Assembly (NCBI GenBank): GCA_026770585.1
Contig: MU646344.1
Span: 1,180,155-1,194,521 of the forward strand
Origin: Baffinella frigidus
Lineage: Eukaryota > Cryptophyceae > Cryptomonadales > Baffinellaceae
DNA: 14,367 nucleotides
Direction: 5' to 3'
Shown here: positions 7,301 to 11,204 of the stretch, piece after piece
Layout: every line of letters begins with the position of its first letter
How positions within the stretch are numbered: position 1 is the first letter of the stretch
Translations under genes and position numbers: made by a program
The notes under the pieces: generated by a model
The model's database searches: none
The model's input: the letters and a program-made list of their open reading frames with translations, nothing else
What the model was told of the DNA's origin: nothing

Positions 7301-7396
7301 TTTAAATGTTTATTTTAAATATGCAGGTACACCCACGTGGACGCGACAGTCCAGGTGGCGAGCGGAAATGCGACCTCATGCTGCACTATCTCCTGA
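1277..7396 (+). CDS. EF-hand calcium-binding protein with C-terminal CaaX box, 9 exons, 5'-partial
   Basis: Exons: 1277-1333, 1574-1607, 2273-2407, 3052-3117, 3850-3891, 4055-4120, 4767-4821, 6903-6945, 7327-7396. All eight introns are GT-AG (phases 2,0,0,0,0,0,1,2), and the join stays open for 188 codons to the TGA at 7394-7396. Domains: EF-hand 1 (residues 1-19) has the canonical loop DWSRTGNLNPEE. A linker ending in EPTPE leads to the helix EVNWVLRK and a degenerate second EF-hand interrupted by a Lys/Ala/Pro-rich stretch, then DELYAALDIWNNY. EF-hand 3 has DTNESGMLEADQ (Asp1, Asn3, Ser5, Gly6; Gln not Glu at 12). A linker with EPTDEE leads to a degenerate EF-hand 4 with GGVNKTEL. The repeat of [EF loop - PT(P/D)EE helix - EL..AI.LW] shows two EF-hand pairs. 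The C-terminus CCTIS fits a CaaX prenylation box (X = Ser, farnesyl type) with an extra Cys, suggesting membrane attachment. EF-hands 1 and 3 should bind Ca2+; 2 and 4 probably do not. The N-terminus is missing. Family call is strong, gene identity unknown. Confidence 0.85.
1334..1573 (+). repeat. Intron 1: a complete intron made of telomere-like repeat
   Basis: The 240 bp intron begins GTAAACTCTAAACCC and ends AAACCCTACACCAG. Nearly all of it is degenerate 7-mers of the form (N)AACCCY: AAACCCT, AAACCCC, GAACCCT, ACACCCT. The repeat appears to supply both donor and acceptor. The splice call rests on the reading frame: joining 1333 to 1574 restores an Arg codon and continues into a linker typical of EF-hand pairs. 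Confidence 0.8.
1574..1607 (+). other. EF-hand gene exon 2
   Basis: This 34 bp exon lies between the telomere-like intron (CACCAG acceptor) and a GTGCGA donor. It encodes DNTSSREPTPE, the linker between EF-hand 1 and the WVL helix. It matches the equivalent linker (EPTDEE) in the second EF-hand pair, which supports both its frame and its place. Confidence 0.75.
1609..1765 (+). repeat. Tandem and dispersed repeat built on CGATTTCTAGCTCTGCCTCA
   Basis: Four copies of GATTTCTAGCTCTGCCTCA(C/G)C lie in 1611-1736 with variable CCTCACC spacers. The last runs into AACTGGTCTCGTCATTTGAG. Related single copies occur at 9340-9373 (TAGCTCTGCCCGAG.AAAACTGGGCTCGTCAT), 10402-10430, and in reverse at 10491-10516 and 10901-10940. 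It looks like a short interspersed repeat of unknown type whose 5' part is amplified here. It begins right after the exon 2 donor. Confidence 0.6.
2131..2176 (+). pseudogene. Decayed copy of the 5' part of exon 3
   Basis: GAAGCTGAACTGGGTTGGTG then GAAGACAACTCACGAGCGGG parallels the first 46 bases or so of exon 3 (2273 onward: GAGGTGAACTGGGTGCTGCG, then GAAGACGAAGCTATCGGGCG). Small indels break the frame and no AG acceptor sits at its start, so it should not be spliced. It lies about 140 bp upstream of the real exon, inside intron 2. Confidence 0.6.
2184..2267 (+). repeat. 21 bp tandem repeat, four copies
   Basis: Consensus GCTGATATACGAATCCTACGA plus variants, in units 2184-2204, 2205-2225, 2226-2246 and 2247-2267. 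It ends five bases before the exon 3 acceptor. Similar words (ATATACGAGTCCTAATATACGAG) lie just before exon 1, so the unit may derive from an intron 3' end. Confidence 0.85.
2273..2407 (+). other. EF-hand gene exon 3
   Basis: This 135 bp exon (45 codons, phase 0 at both ends) has acceptor GGGCGCAG and donor GTCGGT. It encodes the helix EVNWVLRKTKLSGG, an inserted segment rich in Lys, Ala, Glu and Pro, and PDAISK, which joins DELYAAL of exon 4. In better conserved EF-hand pairs this stretch would hold a compact 12-residue loop. Here the insertion makes the second EF-hand degenerate. Confidence 0.75.
2408..2592 (+). repeat. Minisatellite array 1 (unit about 20-22 bp), start of intron 3
   Basis: Units of the type GGATAGGGCGTCGGTTGGCA start at the exon 3 donor itself (AAG then GTCGGTTGGATGG). 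About eight or nine diverged copies follow. The GTCGGTTGG part of the unit supplies the GT of the donor. Confidence 0.85.
2593..3051 (+). other. Remainder of intron 3
   Basis: No exon or clear repeat is supported. There is a GA-rich stretch (2910-2922) and the word CTGGTACAAATTCGAGTGTACTG (2861-2883), partly shared with 1103-1122 and with the arms of the fold-back element at 5435. The 3' end CCTGGTGCGCAG (3040-3051) is identical to the acceptor of exon 8. Confidence 0.5.
3052..3117 (+). other. EF-hand gene exon 4
   Basis: This 66 bp exon (22 codons, phase 0 both ends) encodes DELYAALDIWNNY and KVQPMLDQ: the exiting helix of EF-hand 2 and the entry to EF-hand 3. The acceptor is TGCGCAG and the donor GTCTCG. 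A shortened copy of the same exon lies at 3391-3435. Confidence 0.8.
3130..3390 (+). repeat. Minisatellite array 2, intron 4
   Basis: About a dozen units of GGATAGGGCGTCGGTTGGCAGT and variants, the same family as 2408-2592. The array starts shortly after the exon 4 donor and ends exactly at the exon 4 copy (GGATAG then GACGCCTGG). Confidence 0.85.
3391..3435 (+). pseudogene. Shortened copy of exon 4; possibly a usable alternative exon
   Basis: GACGCCTGGAACAACTTCCA then GAAAGTCCAGCCGATGATCG parallels the 3' two thirds of exon 4, with about 21-24 bases missing near its start. It is 45 bp (phase 0), open (DAWNNFQKVQPMIDP), preceded by AG (GGATAG) and followed by GT (GTCTAA). So it could be spliced in phase as an alternative or extra exon. 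I list it as a copy because exon 4 is complete and its acceptor better. Confidence 0.55.
3436..3849 (+). repeat. Telomere-like tract, 3' part of intron 4
   Basis: About 400 bp of degenerate AAACCCT, GAACCCT, CAACCCT and AAACTCT units. They begin directly at the donor-like GT of the exon 4 copy (GTCTAAACCC) and end at the exon 5 acceptor (CCCCGACTCGGCAG). Longer-range decay is visible in the middle (TCTGAACTCTGAACTCC). Confidence 0.9.
3850..3891 (+). other. EF-hand gene exon 5
   Basis: This 42 bp exon encodes VFSKYDTNESGMLE, the first nine residues of the EF-hand 3 loop. Acceptor CGGCAG, donor GTGAAC. It is flanked on both sides by telomere-like repeat and continues in phase 0 into exon 6 (ADQLKKVLAEL). 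Confidence 0.8.
3892..4054 (+). repeat. Intron 5: a complete intron made of telomere-like repeat
   Basis: The 163 bp intron starts GTGAACCCCAAACCC and ends AAACCCTATACCAG. As in intron 1, the repeat runs from donor to acceptor and the last bases are CCCTA-ACCAG. Joining 3891 to 4055 splices inside an EF-hand loop and keeps the frame. Confidence 0.8.
4055..4120 (+). other. EF-hand gene exon 6
   Basis: This 66 bp exon (22 codons, phase 0) encodes ADQLKKVLAELDQ and AKEPTDEE, the exiting helix of EF-hand 3 and the linker to the next helix. Donor GTAAAC. Two further, damaged copies follow at 4303-4363 and 4603-4715, each with a similar 3' flank, so the exon is part of a local tandem triplication. 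Confidence 0.8.
4195..4300 (+). repeat. Duplicated intron segment with a CCTAGG-rich hairpin, copy 1 (copy 2 at 4498-4600)
   Basis: Shared order in both copies: TTTCCAAAGCCGGAA, CCCCCAGGCGA(C/T)ACACTT, TCAGCCTTCTATTCACCCCC, then CCTAGGTCCCTAGG(G/A) and an (A/G)GGAGGGA(T/G)G end. Both follow a telomere-like start and precede an exon 6 copy, giving a repeat unit of about 280-300 bp (exon plus intron). CCTAGG words recur in the fold-back elements at 7431-7995 and 12121-12236. Confidence 0.75.
4303..4363 (+). pseudogene. Exon 6 copy 2, with in-frame stop
   Basis: From GACTAGCTTACGAAGGTGCT through GATGAAGAG this is nearly identical to exon 6 over its 3' 50 bases. In the exon 6 frame the second codon of the copy is TAG (GAC TAG), so inclusion would end the protein. 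A GT follows (GAG then GTCCCA) and then telomere-like repeat. Its flanks (4195-4300 and 4498-4600) are duplicates of each other. Confidence 0.8.
4363..4432 (+). repeat. Telomere-like tract after exon 6 copy 2
   Basis: Regular CCCTGAACCCTAAA units follow the GT of exon 6 copy 2, ending ATTAACCCTACACC. The arrangement mimics a telomere-like intron start. Confidence 0.85.
4603..4715 (+). pseudogene. Exon 6 copy 3, split by a telomere-like insertion
   Basis: The left part (CAGCTTGAGAAGGGGATGGC, GGAGCTGGAC to 4633) and the right part (GCAAAGGAGCCCACCGACGA, from 4689) match the two halves of exon 6. Between them lies a 47 bp telomere-like block (4638-4684) flanked by GAAT on both sides (4634-4637 and 4685-4688). 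The stop TAA in the block closes the frame. Confidence 0.75.
4767..4821 (+). other. EF-hand gene exon 7
   Basis: This 55 bp exon follows a telomere-like stretch and GGCCAG and ends before GTGCAA. It encodes VQFIVQSVDGAVDGIEST, the counterpart of the EVNWVL helix in pair 1, then the start of EF-hand 4. Its phase 0 start and phase 1 end fit exons 6 and 8 exactly. The loop is degenerate or one residue too long, so Ca2+ binding is doubtful. This is the least conserved exon. Confidence 0.65.
4827..4901 (+). repeat. AAACG/AAACC simple repeat at the start of intron 7
   Basis: Five-base units AAACG, then AAACC, follow the exon 7 donor (GTGCAAACG). It resembles a degenerate relative of the AAACCC tracts but with a period of 5. 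Confidence 0.85.
4915..5020. repeat. Dispersed repeat, copy B
   Basis: Partner of 653-760 in the same orientation: TTAAAAGTCCAGG, CCGGACCTGACTG, CAGTCCATTCAGTTGAAAAT. Function unknown. Confidence 0.5.
5171..5338. mobile_element. Fold-back (MITE-like) element 2
   Basis: The outer arms share ATAGCGAGGGGGCAAA (5173-5188) with its reverse complement (about 5320-5335). The inner arms AAATTGGACGCGATAGGTAC (5239 on) and GTACCTATCGCATCCAATTT (5279 on) match at 19 of 20. A third partial direct copy (ACAAATCAGACGCGACAGGTAC) lies in the centre. No ORF. Confidence 0.7.
5435..5603. mobile_element. Fold-back (MITE-like) element 3
   Basis: Arms of about 65 bp. The left arm starts TGACGCAACCTATAAATAGT and continues TTTGTAAAGCAAC, TGGTACAAATTATAAAACAA. 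The right arm is the reverse complement with few changes. The short centre also pairs (AAAAAGG with CCTTTTT). The RNA or single strand would form one long hairpin. It lies in intron 7. Confidence 0.85.
5737..5863. mobile_element. Fold-back (MITE-like) element 4
   Basis: Perfect 20 bp terminal inverted repeats: AAGATAACTGAATCAGTTCC at 5737-5756 and its complement at 5844-5863. The TIR holds the palindrome AACTGAATCAGTT. The AT-rich inside has no ORF. Confidence 0.85.
5876..6066. repeat. Repeat cluster with GAGTCTTG and CCTCCGGAACC words
   Basis: TGAGTCTTG occurs at 5881, 5977 and 6241, each followed by CTGGTGCGC- or GACCTCC(G/T)GAACC-like words, some inverted (GGTTCCGGAG...CTCCGGAACC). The ORF over it (5876-6067) is not convincing. 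It is related to the 6261 and 6739 duplications. Confidence 0.45.
6086..6209. mobile_element. Fold-back (MITE-like) element 5
   Basis: Terminal arms AAACACTTATAATTTATAAA (6086 on) and TTTATAAATTGTAAGTGTTT (to 6209) pair almost perfectly, and TTCAATGAAATT pairs with the inner right arm. The centre TTAGTAACAGTAAAGCA is shared with element 1. Confidence 0.85.
6261..6408 (+). repeat. Segmental repeat, copy 1 (copy 2 at 6739-6886, partial copy 6604-6660)
   Basis: GAGACCTCCTGAACCAGTGC through CAACACAGCCCTCGAGGCTT is over 95% identical by eye to 6739-6860. The 3' end (CCTCGAGGCTTTGGTTCAGG to TGGTGCGCAG) is present again at 6611-6660 and 6856-6902. Only the last copy is followed by exon 8 coding sequence, so the exon 8 acceptor region has been copied upstream. 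Confidence 0.85.
6404..6472 (+). repeat. 32 bp tandem duplication with telomere-like units
   Basis: GTCACGTCTCTCTACACCCT ACACCCTAA is present twice (6404-6435 and 6436-6464). Very recent, since the copies are essentially identical. Confidence 0.85.
6694..6737. mobile_element. Partial copy of the TA-flanked CAGGGGTACC element
   Basis: TACAGAGATACCTTGCTCAT then GAGAAAGCGCCCCCCC resembles the left end of the element at 7431-7547. The right half is missing; segmental repeat copy 2 starts immediately after, suggesting a rearrangement breakpoint. Confidence 0.55.
6903..6945 (+). other. EF-hand gene exon 8
   Basis: This 43 bp exon follows CCTGGTGCGCAG and precedes GTGCGA. It encodes GGVNKTELIGAISLW, the second half of the EF-hand 4 loop with Glu at position 12 and its exiting helix, matching DELYAALDIW in exon 4. 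The Trp codon is split across intron 8 and completed by exon 9. Confidence 0.8.
6953..7144 (+). repeat. Telomere-like tract in intron 8
   Basis: About 190 bp of CCCTAAA, CCCTGAA and CCCTCAA units start seven bases after the exon 8 donor and end at CGAACCCTACACC. Same orientation as all the other tracts. Confidence 0.9.
7161..7254 (-). repeat. Minisatellite array 3, inverted
   Basis: CTGCCAACCGACGCCCTATC units are the reverse complement of the arrays at 2408 and 3130. Four to five diverged copies. It abuts an inverted piece of exon 3 (7255-7276). Confidence 0.85.
7255..7276 (-). pseudogene. Inverted copy of the exon 3 3' end with its donor
   Basis: Read on the minus strand: CCAGCCCGACGCCATCTCCA AG, then GTCAGTTGGCAGG and the minisatellite. 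Exon 3 ends CAGCCCCGACGCCATCTCCA AG, then GTCGGTTGG. So the exon end, splice donor and minisatellite were copied together and inverted into intron 8 of the same gene. Confidence 0.8.
7327..7396 (+). other. EF-hand gene exon 9 (last), CaaX terminus
   Basis: Acceptor ATATGCAG. The first G completes the Trp codon, then YTHVDATVQVASGNATSCCT plus IS and TGA (7394-7396). An alternative donor (GTGGCG at 7355) exists, but the in-frame stop after a clear CaaX box (CTIS, preceded by a second Cys) argues that this is the true end. Confidence 0.75.
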
Positions 7397-7428
7397 CGGG
7401 AGGACGATTTTTTTTTTTCATGTGACAG

Positions 7429-7549
7429 TACAGGGGTACCTCGCTCATAAGAAACAGCCCCCCCCTAGGACCCTACAGTAGGACCATGCCTAGGGTCCTA
7501 TGGTGGTCCTAGGGAGGTGGGCATTTCTTATGAGCGAGGTACCCCTGTA
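7429..7549. mobile_element. MITE with 24-25 bp perfect TIRs and TA target duplication
   Basis: TIR CAGGGGTACCTCGCTCATAA GAAA at 7431-7454, with its perfect complement at 7524-7547. TA flanks both ends (7429-7430 and 7548-7549), typical of Tc1/mariner-type elements. The inside is itself palindromic (CCTAGGACC, CCTACAGTAGG, GGTCCTAGG). No transposase. A further 17 bp direct repeat (TTTTTCATGTGACAGTA) lies on its left edge and again at 7575-7591. Diverged copies at 12121-12236 and 6694-6737. Confidence 0.85.
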
Positions 7550-7648
7550 GGACGGGCCCGCCTCGGGCGGAGAGAAGAAAGTTTTTCATGTGACAGTAGG
7601 CGTTATTCTTTACGTGGACATTATGCGTTGTGGAGATTAGGCGTATTT

Positions 7649-7750
7649 ATCCCTTAAGTGACCAACGGGTGAATAATCGCCCGTGGAAGCCCTAGGCAGG
7701 TCCTAGGGCCCTACGGTAGGGCGTATGAGCCTACTGGTCACTTAAGGGAT
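7649..7750. mobile_element. Fold-back (MITE-like) element with 16 bp TIRs
   Basis: ATCCCTTAAGTGACCA (7649-7664) and its perfect complement TGGTCACTTAAGGGAT (7735-7750). The centre has CCTAGG and CCCTACGGTAGGG, words shared with the neighbouring elements. Confidence 0.85.
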
Positions 7751-7840
7751 GCGGGCATTGGGCGTTTTTCGGGGTAGATCAGTCGTGGGGGGTTGCCTGA
7801 GGCACCTTGCGGACCCGGGTTGGTTTCGAGCAATCTAACA

Positions 7841-7995
7841 GGGTAACGGCCTGAAAATGGGGTAGTTAGGCCTACGGCATTGCCTAGGACCTCCTACCGT
7901 AGGCCGAGACTTTTTGGTCCTAGGATCCCTCGGCCTACGGTGGGAGGTCCTAGGCAATGCCGTATGCCTAACTACCCCATCTTCAGGCCGTTAAC
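7841..7995. mobile_element. Long fold-back element, arms about 66 bp
   Basis: The left arm (TAACGGCCTGAAAATGGGGT, AGTTAGGC.TACGGCATTGCC, TAGGACCTCCTACCGTAGGC) pairs with 7929-7995 with only a few mismatches. The loop is about 20 bases (ACTTTTTGGTCCTAGGATCC). A long, little-decayed hairpin suggests a recent insertion. Confidence 0.85.
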
Positions 7996-8439
7996 CTATG
8001 AAATCGCGTTTGCGGACGTGTACTGCACCGAGGCTGGCTCGTGTTAAGGCTCTAAACTTTTGGATCATTCAACGCTAGGCTTAAGGGCCTTGTAGGACCT
8101 GCATCGAGAGTAATAAAGAAGAAGAAGAAGTGCCTCGCAGTGTGGACATCCAAGGAGTGACATCGAAGCTGAAAAAGAGTGGCTCGTAACCTGCGAGGAC
8201 GTCAGATGCCCTCTCCTCAGACCATAGCTAATGCGAGATAAAGATGTATTCACATACAGAGTCACTCCTAGCTGGCCAATCTCTGGCTACTTACGGCTAC
8301 ACCTGCACTAAGTGGACCTGGGGTGGAGGTCCGCTCTCACGTTTACATGAGGACCCCACACCAGATACAGGGCTTATTCGATCACAAGGTCACACAATAC
8401 AAGGTCACACACCGTAAACTGAGATGTGGAAGTTAATTA

Positions 8440-8523
8440 TTTAACGTCCGCACACCACACCCCTTTTCTGCGGACGTTAAATTTAACGTCCGCACACCAC
8501 ACCCCTTTTCTGTGGACGTTAAA
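8440..8523. repeat. 42 bp hairpin unit, duplicated in tandem
   Basis: Each unit is TTTAACGTCCGC, 18 spacer bases, GCGGACGTTAAA: 8440-8481 and 8482-8523. The 12 bp arms are perfect in unit 1 and carry one change in unit 2 (GTGGACG). The exact head-to-tail copy of a small palindromic element is unusual. Confidence 0.9.
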
Positions 8524-8657
8524 TACAGCGAATTGTTTTTGGCTGTTGGAGTGCTTACCCCCCCGGAGAATGGAGCTGGCGAATTTTCGGGTCGAAAAAA
8601 ATGTCAACATTTCCCAGGAAAAACTGGGTTCCCGAGTGGTGCAAATAAAAAAAAACC

Positions 8658-8688
8658 ATGTACACAGTGTACATGTACATGATGTACA
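8658..8688 (+). promoter_or_regulatory. Cluster of four GTAC cores upstream of gene 2
   Basis: GTAC occurs at 8660, 8669, 8675 and 8684 within the palindromes ATGTACACAGTGTACAT and ATGTACAT, about 102-129 bp before the ATG at 8789. GTAC is the core bound by SBP-domain factors in green algae (copper response element of Chlamydomonas CRR1). A regulatory role here is inference only. Confidence 0.3.
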
Positions 8689-8788
8689 ACCCCGAATAAA
8701 AAAAATCCAAAATCATCGGGCACCGCCATTCAAATTGTGCCTTAAGAAAGCGTGCCTCCTATGCTCTCTGCCCTCCTCTGCCCTCGTC

Positions 8789-8821
8789 ATGAGTTCATTC
8801 TCCTTCGGAGCTAAGATCGAT
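8789..8821 (+). other. Gene 2 exon 1 (start codon)
   Basis: ATGAGTTCATTCTCCTTCGG then AGCTAAGATCGAT before the good donor GTAAGGG. The ATG follows a pyrimidine-rich leader (CTCTGCCCTCCTCTGCCCTC). The following intron is only 102 bp. Confidence 0.65.
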
Positions 8822-11204
8822 GTAAGGGCACATGTAACCTAAAACGTTGCACACAACGTGCCCAGGACGAATAAGACAAAATTGGTCTTCTCGACCTTTA
8901 GGTTTTATTGGTGTTCAGCTCAGGAACGATTGGAGAGGGCTTGTCCCGCCATGAACATCCTTCTACAGAAGGGCTACCCTTTGCCTGGCTCTGCCGTAAA
9001 TCCGATGGTCAGTCATGTTGGGAAACAATAAAACCTAAAGGTCCTAAAGGTCCTAAAGCCCCGATTGTGGTCATTCACATGGTCAAAACCTGCCTCGGGG
9101 CCGGAGTTTCCCGCTCCCCTAAATCCGAGCACCCCGAAGCTCTCTCCATGCCCCTCATTTCCCTCACAACCAACCTGTTCCGGCTACCTACAGTAGACAA
9201 TACTTCCTCTCTCTCTTCCCCCTTCCTCCTCCCGCCGCACCCCCCGAACCCTAGACCCCAAACCCTAAACCATAAACCCTGACCCTAGACGCAGACGGAG
9301 CCTCTGTGCACGGACCTGATCGCGTAAACTCGTGCCTCTCTCTAGCTCTGCCCGAGTAAAACTGGGCTCGTCATAAAATATATTTAGTGCAGAAACTCAA
9401 TTACGCACGGGTAACTACAATGCTTTTATGGCTGGTCCAAATCTACCGGAGCTGACCTGGGGGCAAATGTCTGCGGTAAAGGGCATTCCTCACCCGGAAA
9501 GTAAGGGCAGTCATTTAGTGCGCCCGCGTCCAAGATTGATAGCCCGCAATCCTGAATGCACGTGTTGCACAGCGAGGGATTGCTGTTGTGGCACCCAGCA
9601 ATGGGTATAATGTGGGCTGATGCAAGCCCAAGGCCCCCTTTTTCCTTTGAGCGGTTAATGCATCAAGGGTAGGAGATACGAGCACATCTTTGCAAGACGC
9701 TTTGAAGACATGCTGCCGAAGTCGACTCCCTGATCAAAACGTGAGGGCTACAAACTACCTCGACCACAAACACCTTGCTATTGTTGGACCATCTGTTGGA
9801 CCATCTCTGCTGTGTGTGTTCGTTTCCCGCCCGCTCTTGAAAGCTTGCTCGAGAACGGTTCTTGGATTCTTCTGGGCGCGTGGGGGAAGGGGCGGTCGGA
9901 AGTTGGATGTTCTTGGATGAACACGCCCCAACCTTTTCGATTCGTGGGCTCCCGTGCAGCCCATTCGGCTGCATTGCCAATCAGCAGGGGTCGTTTCGTT
10001 TCGTCAAATCCAGGGGTTATCACCCCCCCGAAATAGACAGAAACCCTAAACCCTACACCCTAAACCCTAAACCCTAAACCCTTAACCTTAAACCCTGAAC
10101 CCCAACCCCTAAACCCTAAACACCAAACCCTAAACAATCAACAATAAACCCGAAACCCGAAACCCTAAACCCTACACCCTACACCCTCACCCCTGAACCC
10201 TAAACCCTCAACGCCCAAAACCAGAGGGTGCAGCCCGGGAGGTGACGAAACATAGGATTCTGAAAGCGGGATAATGATTGGCAGTTGGTGGTCCTGGCTC
10301 CACATGGCCACTCTAACCCTTCCTCCTCGATATCCATTTGGACGCAAACTCGCGCCTGAATCTAGGAGGCCAGCCAGCCAGCAGGTGGCCGATTCGCACT
10401 TCGCAGCTCTGTCTCAGTCTATTTGGGCCGTCCAGAGTTGACGAATTTGTAACACACACCCATCATGTCAACTTAGGAATAATGAGCTAACACCTCTGAG
10501 GCAGAGCTAGACTGCGCAGGGGGGGGTTTTGACGCCTAGTCTCGTGCACCCGAATCCGCGATGCAATGAGCGCGCGTTGGGGAAATGTGCTTCTGCCTGG
10601 GTGAAATGTGAAACGAGTATAGAAACCCCAAACCCCAAACTCTAAACCCTAATTCAGCTCGGGCCCCAGCGCGCCGAGCACGCTCATCTACCAGACGCTA
10701 GAAGAGGCAGTCGAGTCGCTGCCCTACAAACCGAAGCTTCACGAGCACCCCGACCCGCTCGAGCAGATCTCAGCCGCCAAGCAAGTGCGCCCCCCCCTAG
10801 CGCTGCCGCACTCGGGTTGACTGTCAGACTATTCTCAAGTTGACATGCTGGGTCTGCGGTACGAATCAGTCAACTTTGGAGTGGGCAGGAGCCCGGGCTC
10901 ACCAAATTGCTGAACCCAAACAGACTGAGACAGAGCTGGGGGGGCGCGCGCAGATCCGTGCCAAATTCCCGCTCTGATTCTCACAACAGCAACTCTCGCC
11001 TCTCACCAGACCCGTTTGCACTCTTTCGGCGCGTTGCCAGGAACTTCTCTTGACACACGAGACACCTGTAGGTCAGCAGCGCTGCTCGCCTAGAGGTTTC
11101 TTGTGTGGTGTCTCGTGTGTCCCCGCTCCCTCTCCTTCCCAAAGACCCTTTTCTGTCAGATATTCAAAGCCACGGCACACCAGTTTGAAAATATGAAGCC
11201 CTAA
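8789..11204 (+). CDS. Spliced gene for a small unknown protein (101 aa), 5 exons
   Basis: Exons: 8789-8821, 8924-8995, 9295-9323, 10658-10784, 11160-11204. Donors GTAAGG, GTAAAT, GTAAAC, GTGCGC; acceptors GCTCAG, ACGCAG, ATTCAG, TGTCAG (the last after a long pyrimidine tract, 11120-11159). Phases 0,0,2,0 agree, and the join is open from ATG to TAA (11202-11204). The parts read MSSFSFGAKID, then ERLERACPAMNILLQKGYPL, a short TEPLCTDLIA, then STLIYQTLEEAVESLPYKPK and HEHPDPLEQISAAKQ, and finally IFKATAHQFENMKP. The product is soluble-looking, with no signal peptide or membrane segment, probably helical in its second half. I do not recognise the family. The stop lies at the start of a telomere-like tract (CCCTAAACC), so the 3' end may have been set by repeat arrival. 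An extra exon in the 1.3 kb intron 3 cannot be excluded. Confidence 0.65.
8924..8995 (+). other. Gene 2 exon 2
   Basis: 72 bp, phase 0, encoding ERLERACPAMNILLQKGYPL plus PGSA. It uses a different frame from the longer open frame 8908-9282, whose product is low complexity and Pro/Ser rich. Splice sites and phase favour this reading. Confidence 0.7.
9247..9290 (+). repeat. Telomere-like tract ending intron 2 of gene 2
   Basis: AACCCTAGACCCCAAACCCT AAACCATAAACCC, followed by CTAGACGCAG, the acceptor of exon 3. Confidence 0.85.
10042..10216 (+). repeat. Telomere-like tract in intron 3 of gene 2
   Basis: About 175 bp of CCCTAAA, CCCTACA and degenerate units with CAATCAACAATAAACCCG decay in the middle. 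It is intronic and in sense orientation. Confidence 0.9.
10401..10516. repeat. Inverted pair of the AGCTCTG(C/T)CTCAG repeat
   Basis: CGCAGCTCTGTCTCAG at 10402-10417 faces CTGAGGCAGAGCTAGACTGCG at 10496-10516. A third, longer inverted copy (ACCAAATTGCTGAACCCAAA, CAGACTGAGACAGAGCTGG) lies at 10901-10939. Same family as 1609-1765 and 9340-9373. Confidence 0.6.
10658..10784 (+). other. Gene 2 exon 4 (largest exon)
   Basis: 127 bp after a telomere-like tract (10622-10647) and AATTCAG. The reading STLIYQTLEEAVESLPYKPK then LHEHPDPLEQISAAKQ is the clearest coding sequence of this gene, with GC-rich third positions (CTC, ATC, GTC, CTG, GCC). The other two frames give Arg/Ala-rich or broken products. 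Confidence 0.75.
11052..11121. repeat. Perfect 15 bp inverted repeat with nested palindrome
   Basis: GACACACGAGACACC (11052-11066) and its exact complement at 11107-11121, enclosing AGCAGCGCTGCT, itself a 12 bp palindrome (11075-11086). Lies in intron 4 of gene 2, about 40 bp before the acceptor of exon 5. It could be a small MITE or a transcript hairpin. Confidence 0.8.

Larger units (their letters stand above)
7996..8788. other. Region without a supported gene before gene 2
   Basis: Contains an (AAG)n stretch (8115-8129) in a sequence whose reverse complement resembles 1172-1215 (CACTTCTTC..TTTRTTACTCTCGA), the tandem hairpin at 8440-8523 and the GTAC cluster at 8660-8687. ORFs here look fortuitous. 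Part of it is presumably the promoter of the gene starting at 8789. Confidence 0.5.

Noticed and set aside
8908-9282. 124-codon open frame
   Set aside because: Overlaps gene 2 exon 2 in another frame and runs into telomere-like repeat (PQTLNHKP). The spliced reading fits phases and splice sites better.
9428-9475. Possible first exon (MAGPNLPELTWGQMSA) before GTAAAG
   Set aside because: Lies within gene 2 intron 3 and its phase does not fit exon 4. No partner exon seen.
11009-11039. Possible gene 2 exon after CTCACCAG that would lead in phase to the membrane-protein exons
   Set aside because: It would need a GA donor (CCAG-GAACTT), while every other supported intron is GT-AG. The exon at 11160 has a stronger acceptor and phase fit.
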